Source: Oceanospirillum sp047518265
GTDB lineage: Bacteria; Pseudomonadota; Gammaproteobacteria; Pseudomonadales; Halomonadaceae
Length of the DNA stretch: 64,000 nt
Direction: 5' to 3'
NCBI GenBank assembly: GCA_047518265.1
Contig: JAKZRG010000010.1
Span: 1-64,000, forward strand
Shown here: in pieces, positions 1-8,670 of the stretch
Layout of the letters: each line of letters starts with the position of its first letter
How positions within the stretch are numbered: position 1 is the first letter of the stretch
Notes under the pieces: model-generated
Seen by the model: only the letters and a program-made list of their open reading frames with translations
Told to the model about the DNA's origin: nothing
Database searches by the model: none
Made by a program: the position numbers and the translations under genes

Positions 1-22
1 GGACAAAAATATTCTGTTCAAC

Positions 23-2206
23 GTGAACCATCCCCTATCAGCAATGTCTACTTTGCACTCGGTTTGGTATCCTTGCCACTTGCCAAGCACACGGAATGGG
101 ATCTTTGTTTTGCGCACGTTAAAATCACCCTATATTTTCACTGTAATATTGTCTGTTTTACTTTTTTTATTGTCTCTGCCCGTCATTGCTGCAACCAGTG
201 ATTGGGTGAAAACTCCTTATGGTCAGGCTAGGCTTTTAGTGGCGGGTGTTCTTGATGAGCAAAAGATCATTACGGCAGGTCTTGAGCTTGAAATGGAAAA
301 AGGCTGGAAAACCTATTGGCGGACACCTGGGTCTGCGGGCATTCCACCTAAACTACTTTGGCAAGATTCTCAGGGGATAGAGGATATTGAACTCTTTTAT
401 CCCGCACCTCATCGTTTAGATTTTCAAGGTTTCCAGCTATACGGCTATAAAGATAGAGTGATTTTCCCTCTAACGATTACCCGTACCAGCGATCTATCAT
501 TGCCCATCAAATTATCCCTTGATGCCAGATTACTGATCTGCCGGGAACTTTGTATTCCCGCAAGCTTTGCGATAGATCTAGAGTTGAATAAAGGTAATCA
601 GGCACCCGATATCGAAGCTGCTTTTGCTATTGATCAGTTTAAAGCCAAGATTCCTTTACCCGCTAAACTGGCGAATATCCCTTCAGCTTATTTGACACTG
701 GATCAACAACAAAAACGCCTACAAGTTGAAATAGAGTTGCCCGAGAATATAAAGGTACAAGATCTTTTCCCTGAGCTAAAACCCGAACCTGAACTGGGAA
801 AACCGATTATTCAGCAACAAGGAAATCGCCTAAAAGCACAATTCCCAATCTTACGTAAAAAGTTACCTGATCCAGAACAGAAAGCAGGTCTGGTGATACG
901 TACTAACCTAGGGGCATATAAACTAGACACCCAATGGCAAGCTCTATCATCCCCTTTAATACCATTGGAACCGGTTGCCAGTAATGAAGCATCTAATGAG
1001 ACCCTGTGGTTTATGCTACTGATGGCTTTGGCCGGCGGCCTGATCCTCAACCTGATGCCTTGTGTTTTACCGGTATTATCCATCAAGGTTTTGCATTTAA
1101 TTAAACATCAAGAGCTCAAACCTCATCAGATTCGCACCAGCTTTTTAGCCACCGCTCTGGGTATTATCAGTTCTTTTGCTGTATTGGCGGCTATTATGAT
1201 CGCTTTAAAAGCCAGTGGACAGGCTATTGGCTGGGGAATTCAGTTCCAGCAACCTCTGTTTATTTCTGCTTTGGCTATTGCGGTTATTCTATTTGCGGCA
1301 AATCTTTGGGGCCGGTTTGAGTTTTCACTGCCTGGTTTTATGAGCAATGTCGGTAATTTTTCTCAAACGACAACCCAAGAAACAAATAAGCAATCATCTT
1401 GGTTTAGCTCATTTGCTCAAGGAGCTTTGGCGACATTATTAGCAACACCTTGCTCTGCACCTTTTTTAGGCACCGCAATCGGCTTTGCATTTGCTCAGGA
1501 TGCGCCACAACTGCTGGCCATATTTATAACGATGGGTATCGGTCTGGCATTACCTTATTTGGTGCTGATGCTACGACCAGAGTGGGTCCATAAACTGCCC
1601 AAAGCAGGTCCATGGATGCATACTCTAAAGAAAGTGCTGTCCATCGGACTTCTTATTACTGCAACCTGGTTATTATGGGTACTCTCCGATCTGGTCGTAT
1701 TCTGGGGCATTGGGTTACTTGTACTGCTTCTATTGGTCTGGTGGTTTACCACTAAAATCAAAGCCAGCTTTTGGCTACTGCCTATTTTGACATGGCTCAG
1801 TGTGAGCCAAATGCCTATGGCACCACCACCTATACCAACGGGTGGTGAAGTCACGGATCAGATCCATTGGCAAAGTTTTAAACCTAAGGATATTCAAGGG
1901 TATGTTTCTTCAGGTAAAGTCGTTTTTGTCGATATTACTGCTCGCTGGTGTGTGACTTGCGTTGCTAATAAGTTAGCTGTCATACATACAGAACAGGTTC
2001 AGAAACAGCTAAATACTCCTGAAGTTATCGCTATGCAAGGTGATTGGACTCGACCAGATCCTGTTATAAGTCGCTTCTTAAATAACCATCAACGCTTTGG
2101 CATTCCTTTTAATGCGGTGTATGGTCCGGGTGCTCCTCAGGGTATTTTATTAGGTGAAATACTGAGTCAGGATGAGTTATTACAAGCTATTGATCAGGCC
2201 CGCTAA
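23..2206 (+). CDS. DsbD/ScsB-family thiol:disulfide interchange protein
   Basis: Predicted inner-membrane protein that passes reducing power from cytoplasmic thioredoxin to periplasmic thiols. A hydrophobic signal-like segment (about residues 35-57) precedes a periplasmic beta-rich N-terminal domain with the Cys pair LLICRELC. A multi-span CcdA/DsbD-like membrane domain (about 325-595) follows, with the two paired Cys motifs NLMPCVLP and TPCSAPFLG. A C-terminal thioredoxin-like domain carries WCVTC. Domain order and length (727 aa) fit ScsB-type DsbD paralogues better than classical DsbD. The first Met lies about 30 residues before the signal-like segment, so translation may start further in, for example at a TTG near 110. 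It sits 20 bp upstream of a cytochrome b561 gene, probably in one operon. Family assignment is firm; the exact substrate is unknown. Confidence 0.85.
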   Translation: MNHPLSAMSTLHSVWYPCHLPSTRNGIFVLRTLKSPYIFTVILSVLLFLLSLPVIAATSDWVKTPYGQARLLVAGVLDEQKIITAGLELEMEKGWKTYWRTPGSAGIPPKLLWQDSQGIEDIELFYPAPHRLDFQGFQLYGYKDRVIFPLTITRTSDLSLPIKLSLDARLLICRELCIPASFAIDLELNKGNQAPDIEAAFAIDQFKAKIPLPAKLANIPSAYLTLDQQQKRLQVEIELPENIKVQDLFPELKPEPELGKPIIQQQGNRLKAQFPILRKKLPDPEQKAGLVIRTNLGAYKLDTQWQALSSPLIPLEPVASNEASNETLWFMLLMALAGGLILNLMPCVLPVLSIKVLHLIKHQELKPHQIRTSFLATALGIISSFAVLAAIMIALKASGQAIGWGIQFQQPLFISALAIAVILFAANLWGRFEFSLPGFMSNVGNFSQTTTQETNKQSSWFSSFAQGALATLLATPCSAPFLGTAIGFAFAQDAPQLLAIFITMGIGLALPYLVLMLRPEWVHKLPKAGPWMHTLKKVLSIGLLITATWLLWVLSDLVVFWGIGLLVLLLLVWWFTTKIKASFWLLPILTWLSVSQMPMAPPPIPTGGEVTDQIHWQSFKPKDIQGYVSSGKVVFVDITARWCVTCVANKLAVIHTEQVQKQLNTPEVIAMQGDWTRPDPVISRFLNNHQRFGIPFNAVYGPGAPQGILLGEILSQDELLQAIDQAR

Positions 2207-2226
2207 GGCAAAGGATAAACGACACT

Positions 2227-2916
2227 ATGGATCAAAATATAAACTCACAGATACAAAAACACCCGGTTAAAGTCTGGGATTTCAGCATTCGTCTATTCCA
2301 TTGGAGTCTTGTTATTCTGATCGGTTTTCTTTGGTGGAGCGGCACTGAGGGAGAAGAGATGGATAACCATGTACTGGCAGGTTACAGCGTTTTGGCCCTA
2401 ATCAGTTATCGTATTATCTGGGGTTTTTTAGGCAGCCATCACGCTAAGTTTATTAACTTTGTTCGTTCGCCAATAAAAACCATAAAAGCGATACCAGAAG
2501 TCATATCCGTGCGCAGCGATTCACATTATGTGGGACACAATCCGGTCGGTGGCTGGATGGTGGTTCTACTTATCCTAGCATTAATGGCTCAAGGTATTAC
2601 AGGTCTGGGAACAACGGATGATATTTTTATTGATGGGCCTTTAGTTGCTTATCTTGATGATGATCTGATTTCTCTGTTTAGTAGCTTGCACCATCAAATT
2701 GCAGATCTTTTGGTTGCTTTGGTGATTCTGCACTTGGCCGCCGTGTTATATCACGACGCCATTAAACGAGAGCGACTAATTAAAGCCATGGTAACAGGTA
2801 TAAAATACAGTCCACATCAAGTTGAATCATCAAAACTGCCGACTAAGCGCTTTATATCAACAATTGCATTATTAAGCTTGATTGGCTGGTGGTTGCTGGA
2901 CAATTTTTCCGGTTAG
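2227..2916 (+). CDS. Cytochrome b561-type diheme membrane protein
   Basis: Predicted four-helix inner-membrane b-type cytochrome (229 aa) that moves electrons between quinol and periplasmic or membrane partners. It opens with the typical VWDFSIRLFHW segment, whose His25 is a likely heme ligand. His48 in helix 1/2 and a His-rich helix later (SSLHHQIADLL, then VILHLAAVLYH) are the other likely ligands. This is the DUF4405/Ni-hydrogenase cytochrome b-like branch seen in many marine Gammaproteobacteria. It follows the thiol reductase by 20 bp and is probably cotranscribed with it, but a functional link is only inferred. A hydrophobic stretch near the C-terminus (STIALLSLIGWWLL) may be a fifth helix. 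Confidence 0.85.
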   Translation: MDQNINSQIQKHPVKVWDFSIRLFHWSLVILIGFLWWSGTEGEEMDNHVLAGYSVLALISYRIIWGFLGSHHAKFINFVRSPIKTIKAIPEVISVRSDSHYVGHNPVGGWMVVLLILALMAQGITGLGTTDDIFIDGPLVAYLDDDLISLFSSLHHQIADLLVALVILHLAAVLYHDAIKRERLIKAMVTGIKYSPHQVESSKLPTKRFISTIALLSLIGWWLLDNFSG

Positions 2917-2962
2917 CATGCAGTTAACAGACACAAAAACCTTTCGACGTTATACCTCAATT

Positions 2963-2985
2963 CTCACCGGCTGATGGCCGGTGAG
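2963..2985. terminator. GC-rich hairpin between convergent genes
   Basis: Perfect 9-bp inverted repeat CTCACCGGC / GCCGGTGAG with a 5-nt loop, lying between the convergent cytochrome b561 and mioC genes. No T-run follows on either strand. It may therefore be a weak or bidirectional terminator, or an mRNA 3'-end stabiliser. Confidence 0.45.
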
Positions 2986-3029
2986 AGTTGAGCAGCTTAT
3001 GTAGAGCCGTTTAATAATCGCAGCTTGCA

Positions 3030-3485
3030 CTAACCCGCTAAACGATCAAGCCAGCCCTCCACCCAAATTAACGCAGGTTCTGTTGCTTCAAAATGCTCTG
3101 CAGAATCAATATCTAATCGCCGTCCGACTCTAGTCGCACCATACTCTGCTAAAACATCATCCATTTTTTTGCCTGCATCACAAAAAGTGTCATCGTAAGA
3201 GCTATCACCCAGTGCAATAACACCATATTTCAAATGCCCCAACGCTGCCCCCTGAGTGTTAATCGCATCATAAAACTTGTCAAAGCCCGGTGGAAAATCT
3301 CCGCTACCGGTAGTAGAACAGCTAATTAACACAGCAGTATTCTCAGTATCCGTCAGGTCTGTCATCACAGGGTCTTCCGTAATATCAACCTGAAAACCCT
3401 TTTGTTCCAGTATTGGCTTAATACCGTCAGCCACATCTCTGGCACCACCGTATACGGTTCCTACTAGAATTTTAATTTTCGCCAT
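3030..3485 (-). CDS. mioC: MioC-like flavodoxin
   Basis: Small FMN-binding electron carrier (151 aa, close to the 147 aa of E. coli MioC). The N-terminal strand and phosphate loop read KILVGTVYGGARDVADG. The later SCSTTGSGDFPPGFDKFYD and GVIALGDSSYDDTFC segments form the FMN isoalloxazine-binding loops typical of the MioC/CysJ flavodoxin class. It is transcribed towards the cytochrome b561 gene, separated by a hairpin, and divergently from the alpha/beta hydrolase. The partner reductase is not in the window. In E. coli MioC has been linked to biotin synthase activity, and bioA lies about 1 kb away here; that is a suggestive neighbourhood but not proof. Confidence 0.8.
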   Translation of the reverse strand: MAKIKILVGTVYGGARDVADGIKPILEQKGFQVDITEDPVMTDLTDTENTAVLISCSTTGSGDFPPGFDKFYDAINTQGAALGHLKYGVIALGDSSYDDTFCDAGKKMDDVLAEYGATRVGRRLDIDSAEHFEATEPALIWVEGWLDRLAG

Positions 3486-3628
3486 TTTCCACTAGCCTTT
3501 AATGTCCAACTATTTTACTCAGGATTATATACTGAAGCGATTAACTATTCACGATATCTGTAGATGATTGTTTTCATCCCCATGAGAGATTAATCTTAAC
3601 AAGCCCTCATAAACAAAAGGAATGATGC

Positions 3629-4396
3629 ATGTACACTAAGGATTTTAACGAACTGGGTTATATCTGTTCACATTGGCCTCTAAGATCAGATCTTCCAACG
3701 CTATTGTTTGTCCACGGTGCAGGGCTTAACCACGCTCAGTGGCAAGCACAAATGCTAAATTTACGTGATCAGGCTAATTTAATTGCAGTGGATCTGCCTG
3801 GTCATGCACTCAGCGCCCATCATGAAGGTGAGCAATCAATAAGCGCTTATGCAGGTATTTTGGCTGAATTTATAGAGCACCTTGCCTGTAAAGAGCTTAT
3901 TCTTGTAGGACATAGTATGGGAGGGGCTGCATGTATTGAACTAGCCATTCAACAGCAGCAATGCCTAGCAGGCTTAATTCTAATCAATACCGGCGCCAAA
4001 CTATCCGTATCACCTGAGCTATTAGATAAGATTAGTGATGACTTCCCTAGTTTTGTACAGATGATGGCAGAACAAGCTATGACAGATGGTGCTGATATAG
4101 AAATCTTACAGCCTTTTACGGATCTCCTGCTACAGAGTGATTTACAGGTAATAGTGAATGACTTTTCAGCCTGCAATCAGTTCGATCGTTTAGAGCAACT
4201 CAGTGCTGTGACCTGTCCGACGTTAGTTTTAAGTGCCGAACTGGATACGATGACACCGCCAAAATATGGTCAATTTCTTTCAGATCATCTGACAAATAGT
4301 CATTTTGAAATTATTCACGGCGCTGCCCACTTAAGTCCGATGGAGCATCCTGAAGAAATCAATAATGCGATTCAACGTTTTTTGCAGTCTGTTTAA
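3629..4396 (+). CDS. Alpha/beta-fold hydrolase
   Basis: Serine hydrolase of the alpha/beta superfamily (255 aa). The oxyanion strand-loop is LLFVHGAGLNHAQW. The nucleophile elbow is GHSMGG (Ser96 region). A late Asp in LSAELDTMTPP and a His in IHGAAHLSPMEHP complete the triad. No signal peptide is visible, so it is probably cytoplasmic. It lies just upstream of bioA on the same strand, which raises the question of a BioH-like pimeloyl-ester esterase. The elbow is GHSMGG rather than the GWSLGG of E. coli BioH, and a BirA-type operator separates the two genes. I therefore leave the substrate open. Confidence 0.8.
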   Translation: MYTKDFNELGYICSHWPLRSDLPTLLFVHGAGLNHAQWQAQMLNLRDQANLIAVDLPGHALSAHHEGEQSISAYAGILAEFIEHLACKELILVGHSMGGAACIELAIQQQQCLAGLILINTGAKLSVSPELLDKISDDFPSFVQMMAEQAMTDGADIEILQPFTDLLLQSDLQVIVNDFSACNQFDRLEQLSAVTCPTLVLSAELDTMTPPKYGQFLSDHLTNSHFEIIHGAAHLSPMEHPEEINNAIQRFLQSV

Positions 4397-4433
4397 TCGA
4401 TCTGACTTAATCTATCTCTTTTTATGTATAAGC

Positions 4434-4515
4434 ACCTAAACAAAGGCTTTTCTATAGAGTTCCACCAGCTCTCTGACAACGAACCAGAGAGCATCGGAAT
4501 ACTTTTTGTTTAGGT
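4434..4515. repeat. Nested inverted repeat between hydrolase and bioA
   Basis: An outer perfect 11-bp inverted repeat (ACCTAAACAAA at 4434-4444, its complement at 4505-4515) encloses an inner 7-bp stem (GCTCTCT at 4468-4474, AGAGAGC at 4486-4492). A T5 run lies inside the right outer arm. It could be a terminator for the hydrolase gene or a small palindromic element. It ends 24 bp before the BirA-type operator. Confidence 0.45.
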
Positions 4516-4539
4516 ATGTACCTTTTTTCTCAGAGCTTC

Positions 4540-4572
4540 TGGTAAACTAGTTTTAAACATTTTGGTTTACAA
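4540..4572 (+). promoter_or_regulatory. BirA (biotin repressor) operator of bioA
   Basis: TGGTAAACT, a 15-bp spacer, then GGTTTACAA. The right arm is an exact match to the known BirA half-site (consensus TTGTAAACC-N15-GGTTTACAA as I recall it) and the left arm matches 7 of 9 positions. It ends 21 bp before the bioA start codon, where BirA with biotinyl-AMP would block transcription. The site supports the bioA call and biotin-dependent repression. Confidence 0.75.
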
Positions 4573-4593
4573 CTCATTTTAACAGGTCTGATT

Positions 4594-5862
4594 ATGCAGG
4601 ATACAACACTCTGGTTTCCCTATGCCCAGATGAAGAATATAGAAGTCAATTATGAAGTGGAAACAGGTGACGGTCCTTATATTCAATTCACTAACGGTAT
4701 GCGCTTATTAGATGCCACCTGCTCTTGGTGGTGTATGATTCACGGTTATCGTCACCCCGATATTACTCAAGCTATTCACGAGCAAGCAGATCAATTAGCT
4801 CACGTTATGTTAGGCGGTTTAAAAAACAAACCTGCCGTTGAATTGGCTAAAAAGCTGGTAGAAATCACCCCAGAAGGCCTAAATCATGTCTTCTTCAGTG
4901 ACAGTGGTTCTGTGGGTATGGAAGTGGCGATGAAAATGGCCGTACAGTATTGGCAGAATCAGGGGCAAACTAAAAAATGTAAACTCGCCTCTCTGATCAA
5001 GGCTTATCACGGCGATACTACAGGCTGCATGTCTGTTTGTGACCCTGAAGAAGGTATGCATAGCCTCTTTAGCGGCTTGCTGCCACAGCAACACTTTGCC
5101 CCTGCTCCAGAAGCCAGTTTTGATGCTTCAGCAGAGGAAGTCGCTCAAGATATTACTAAGCTACGAGCAGTATTCGAAGAGCACCATCATGAAATCGCAG
5201 GATTCCTAGTGGAGCCCCTGCTTCAAGCGGCTGGCGGCTTAAATATGTATAGCCCTCTATACTTACAGGAAGCCCGCAAACTTTGCGACGAATTCGATAT
5301 TCTATTTATTTTTGATGAGGTTGCCACGGGCTTTGGTCGTACAGGTAAGCTTTTTGCTGCAGATCACGCAGAGATTACCCCTGATATTATGGTACTTAGC
5401 AAAGGCCTAACTGGCGGCTATATCGGTCATGCGGCAACAATAGCAAATGACAAGGTGTTTGATGGTTTCTGGCACGATGATGCAGGCAAAGCCTTTATGC
5501 ACGGCCCAACGTTTATGGGCAACCCATTAGCCTGTGCTGTCGCCCTAAAGAGTATTGAGGTTTTTGAACGGGATGATTACCTGGGCAAGATTGCTAAACT
5601 AAATCAAGTTTTGAAAGATGAGTTACTGGATTTCAAACACCCAGATGTAAAAGATACTCGTGTATTGGGCGCGACAGCGGTAATAGAAGTACATAACGCT
5701 GAAAGCCTCAAAGGAGTACAAGATTTTGCCATTACACAAGGTGTTTGGTTGCGGCCTTTTGGTAACTACCTATACACCATGCCTCCGTATATCATCACGG
5801 AAGAACAGCTAATAGAGATTACATCAGCGATGAAAGCTTGGTTTACACATCAGATCAGTTAA
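4594..5862 (+). CDS. bioA: Adenosylmethionine-8-amino-7-oxononanoate aminotransferase
   Basis: PLP enzyme of biotin synthesis that converts KAPA to DAPA with S-adenosylmethionine as amino donor; cytoplasmic class III aminotransferase. BioA hallmarks are visible: the substrate-binding Trp segment ATCSWWCMIHGYRHP, HVFFSDSGSVGMEVAMK, AYHGDTTGCMSVCDPE, the PLP Asp in IFDEVATGFGRTG, the Schiff-base Lys in VLSKGLTGGYIGH, and MHGPTFMGNPLACAVA. Length (422 aa) is normal. An AGGT Shine-Dalgarno precedes the ATG. The gene stands alone here; bioB, F, C and D are not in the window. A BirA-type operator lies directly upstream and a strong hairpin terminator directly downstream. Confidence 0.95.
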   Translation: MQDTTLWFPYAQMKNIEVNYEVETGDGPYIQFTNGMRLLDATCSWWCMIHGYRHPDITQAIHEQADQLAHVMLGGLKNKPAVELAKKLVEITPEGLNHVFFSDSGSVGMEVAMKMAVQYWQNQGQTKKCKLASLIKAYHGDTTGCMSVCDPEEGMHSLFSGLLPQQHFAPAPEASFDASAEEVAQDITKLRAVFEEHHHEIAGFLVEPLLQAAGGLNMYSPLYLQEARKLCDEFDILFIFDEVATGFGRTGKLFAADHAEITPDIMVLSKGLTGGYIGHAATIANDKVFDGFWHDDAGKAFMHGPTFMGNPLACAVALKSIEVFERDDYLGKIAKLNQVLKDELLDFKHPDVKDTRVLGATAVIEVHNAESLKGVQDFAITQGVWLRPFGNYLYTMPPYIITEEQLIEITSAMKAWFTHQIS

Positions 5863-5892
5863 AAGAAAAGTGATTTGAATAGCTCTACACAA

Positions 5893-5918
5893 AAAATGGC
5901 TGCAAGTGCAGCCATTTT
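5893..5918. terminator. Bidirectional terminator after bioA
   Basis: Perfect 11-bp stem AAAATGGCTGC / GCAGCCATTTT with a 4-nt loop. T-rich 3' flanks on both strands suit termination of bioA (+) and of the convergent GGDEF-EAL gene (-). Confidence 0.8.
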
Positions 5919-5999
5919 AATTCAAGCCAAAAGGATAAGGGCTTATAGACACTCGACCGCTACGGCTTTAGATACAACAAATTCAAAGGAGAAACTGGT

Positions 6000-8597
6000 T
6001 TAAGACGATACAACCTCTTGCGCTTCCAGAGGGTTCCATTTAGTTGCCAACCATTCTCTTACCTGTTCTTTCGGCGCAGGCTTAGCAAACATAAAACCTT
6101 GTCCTTGGTGACAACCTTGATCACGCAAAAATGTTAATTGGCGCTCTTCCTCAATACCTTCTGCAATTACCCTTAAACCCAAACCTTTTGCCATAGCAAT
6201 AATCGTACTGGCTAAACGAGCATCATCTTCGTTCTCCGGCACTTCCATCACAAAGGCGCGATCAATTTTCAAGGCATCCAGAGGTAAACGACGCAAATAA
6301 CTTAAAGAAGAGTATCCGGTACCAAAATCATCAATAGAGATATTGATTCCCTGAGATCTTAATTGATGCAGGATTTCGGCGATGCGCTCTGCCTGTTCTG
6401 GGATAAAGCAGCTTTCAGTTACTTCTAATTCAAGCCAATTGGCATTAGCACCTGTAAATAACAGGATTCGATTAACAGTCTGTACCAAGTCTCCCTTCAT
6501 AAGCTGTTGTGCCGATATATTCACAGCAACAGGGATAATATCCAGACCTTCTTTATGCCACTCAACCAAGCGAGTACATACCTCATTAAGCACCCAATCG
6601 CCTAATGTTCCAATCAGACCTAAACGCTCAGCGACAGGAATAAACTCAACGGGTGATACTTGTGACCCACTGTCTCGATCAAACCAACGAAGCAAGGCCT
6701 CAAAACCGATTAACTTACCGTCATCCAAATTAATCTTAGGTTGATAATGCAGCTCAAAAGCATTCTCTTTAATGGCTTTTCGTAGACGGGTTTCTATGGT
6801 TAATTCTCGGATAGAGTCATGATGAAGCGCGTCGGTATACCTGTGATAGCTGCCTCGTCCGTCGGCCTTAACCCGATACATTGCTGCATCGGCATTTTTA
6901 ATCAGCTGATCCGGACTATCGCCATCATCAGGGAAAATACTGATACCTATACTGGAAGAGATATACAACTCATGACTGCCGACGACAATAGGTTCGCACA
7001 AGGTATCATTAATACGTTGCGCCAGCGCCATCAAACCTTCAACTGATTCTAGCTCGGGAACCATTACCGTAAACTCATCACCGCCTAGGCGCGCAACGGA
7101 ATCTCCCTCTCGTACGGTATGAGCCAGACGTCCTGCGACAACTTTAAGCACTTCATCACCGATCATATGCCCTAGGGAATCATTAATTCGCTTGAACATA
7201 TCCAGATCCAGGAACAGTACAGCTAATCGATGCTGATGGCGCACAGCATTAGCAATAGCCTGCTCTAGTCTGTCTTGGAATAAACGTCGATTAGCCACAC
7301 CGGTTAAATCATCAAAGAAGGCAAGGCGACGTATGCGCTCTTCATCTTTTTTCCGATCGGTAATATCACTAAAAATAGCGGCGAACTGGTTAACTTCCGC
7401 TTCATCGTCGTAGATAGCCGTAATCGTTAACCATTCGGGATAAACCTCACCATTCTTACGTCGATTCCAGATCTCACCCTGCCAGTATCCATTGTGGTAC
7501 AACTCTCCCCACATATGACTGTAAAAATCTCCAGAGTGACGACCAGAGCTCAATAAGGTCGTTTTCTGACCGATAGCTTCCGATGCGCTGTAGCCTGTCA
7601 CCTGAGTAAACTTGGGATTAACAGATTGAATAATACCTTTGGCATTGGTGATGATAATACCATCAAGGCTGGCTTCTATAACTCGCTGGGCTAAACGTAA
7701 ATGCGCAGTAGAAGATTTTAAGGCCTCATCACGAGAGTGAAGGGCCTCCTGTAGACGGTTTACATATTCATATTCAACACTGTCCAGAATATCGCCATAA
7801 GAAAGTATACCAACTAAATTGCCATGGCCGTTGATCACACCCAGATGACGAAAGCCTTTGCGTTTAAGCAGATTACTGGCCTGCAACAAACCTGTTTCTT
7901 CATTAACCGCAAACAATTGATTATTGCAGACATCCCTTAATCGCTTACCATGAATACCATCTGCCAACCAGCGAACGATATCCCTTTCTGTAATAATGCC
8001 ATAACGCTCATCACTGCCTAAACGCACTGCTGCACTATCTCGCTGCATATCTCTAAGCTGATGCACAGCCTCAGATAAAGGCAAGTCATCATTCAAAATT
8101 AAAGGGGCATGTTTAAGAGCAGAACGAACATTGCGCATACACAAGTAATGTTCTAGGCCTTGGAAGCGAATTACGTCCGTTTGTGAAACAATACCTAAAG
8201 GTTCATTATTAACATCAATAACGAGAAAATGTCGTCGCCGCAACTGCTGAAACTTAAGGGCAATCTCACTTAGACTAGCCTCTTCGGAGACAGTGTCGAC
8301 CGGTGAGCTCATCAGCTCACTAATCATTCGATCTCCAAGAGAAGGATCGGCTAGGTCAAGCTTTCGAGCGTCAGCCTCGGTCCAAATACCAACAGGTCGG
8401 CCTTCATCCATAATAAGAATAGAGCTGACGTGGTTTTTCTGCATCTCACGTGCAGCTTCCACCAACAAAGCATCCGGAGAACAACTGAGTAAGCTGTGAT
8501 GAACCACCTCACCGACAGGAACATCTGTGGTAAAGGTCATACGGTGTACATAAGTATCGTGTTCAGGTGCTTTACGTTGTTTCAACTCAAAAACCAT
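6000..8597 (-). CDS. CBS-PAS-GGDEF-EAL cyclic-di-GMP enzyme
   Basis: Predicted bifunctional c-di-GMP cyclase/phosphodiesterase, cytoplasmic (no membrane segment). The N-terminal third holds about four CBS domains in two pairs, which usually bind adenine nucleotides. A linker and PAS domain follow (IIITNAKGIIQSVNPKFTQ). The GGDEF domain has an intact RLGGDEF active loop and an RxxD inhibitory site (REGD) five residues upstream. The EAL domain has EALLRW, the ELEVTES glutamate, SIDDFGTGYSS and AEGIE, so both active sites look competent. I place the start at the ATG at 8597 because GGAGG lies about 6 nt upstream; an in-frame ATG at 8621 lacks such a site. The double-receiver gene is 73 bp upstream on the same strand, so a shared operon and functional coupling are likely. 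Net activity cannot be told from sequence. Confidence 0.9.
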   Translation of the reverse strand: MVFELKQRKAPEHDTYVHRMTFTTDVPVGEVVHHSLLSCSPDALLVEAAREMQKNHVSSILIMDEGRPVGIWTEADARKLDLADPSLGDRMISELMSSPVDTVSEEASLSEIALKFQQLRRRHFLVIDVNNEPLGIVSQTDVIRFQGLEHYLCMRNVRSALKHAPLILNDDLPLSEAVHQLRDMQRDSAAVRLGSDERYGIITERDIVRWLADGIHGKRLRDVCNNQLFAVNEETGLLQASNLLKRKGFRHLGVINGHGNLVGILSYGDILDSVEYEYVNRLQEALHSRDEALKSSTAHLRLAQRVIEASLDGIIITNAKGIIQSVNPKFTQVTGYSASEAIGQKTTLLSSGRHSGDFYSHMWGELYHNGYWQGEIWNRRKNGEVYPEWLTITAIYDDEAEVNQFAAIFSDITDRKKDEERIRRLAFFDDLTGVANRRLFQDRLEQAIANAVRHQHRLAVLFLDLDMFKRINDSLGHMIGDEVLKVVAGRLAHTVREGDSVARLGGDEFTVMVPELESVEGLMALAQRINDTLCEPIVVGSHELYISSSIGISIFPDDGDSPDQLIKNADAAMYRVKADGRGSYHRYTDALHHDSIRELTIETRLRKAIKENAFELHYQPKINLDDGKLIGFEALLRWFDRDSGSQVSPVEFIPVAERLGLIGTLGDWVLNEVCTRLVEWHKEGLDIIPVAVNISAQQLMKGDLVQTVNRILLFTGANANWLELEVTESCFIPEQAERIAEILHQLRSQGINISIDDFGTGYSSLSYLRRLPLDALKIDRAFVMEVPENEDDARLASTIIAMAKGLGLRVIAEGIEEERQLTFLRDQGCHQGQGFMFAKPAPKEQVREWLATKWNPLEAQEVVSS

Positions 8598-8670
8598 CCC
8601 ATTCCTCCAACATTGGCACATCCCTGTCCAGTGCCAGATTTAGTTCAGCGAAGTATTCGCCCTTCTAAGA

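Noticed and set aside
3629..4396. bioH by its position next to bioA
   Set aside because: The nucleophile elbow differs from that of E. coli BioH, and a repeat and BirA site separate it from bioA; kept as a general alpha/beta hydrolase.
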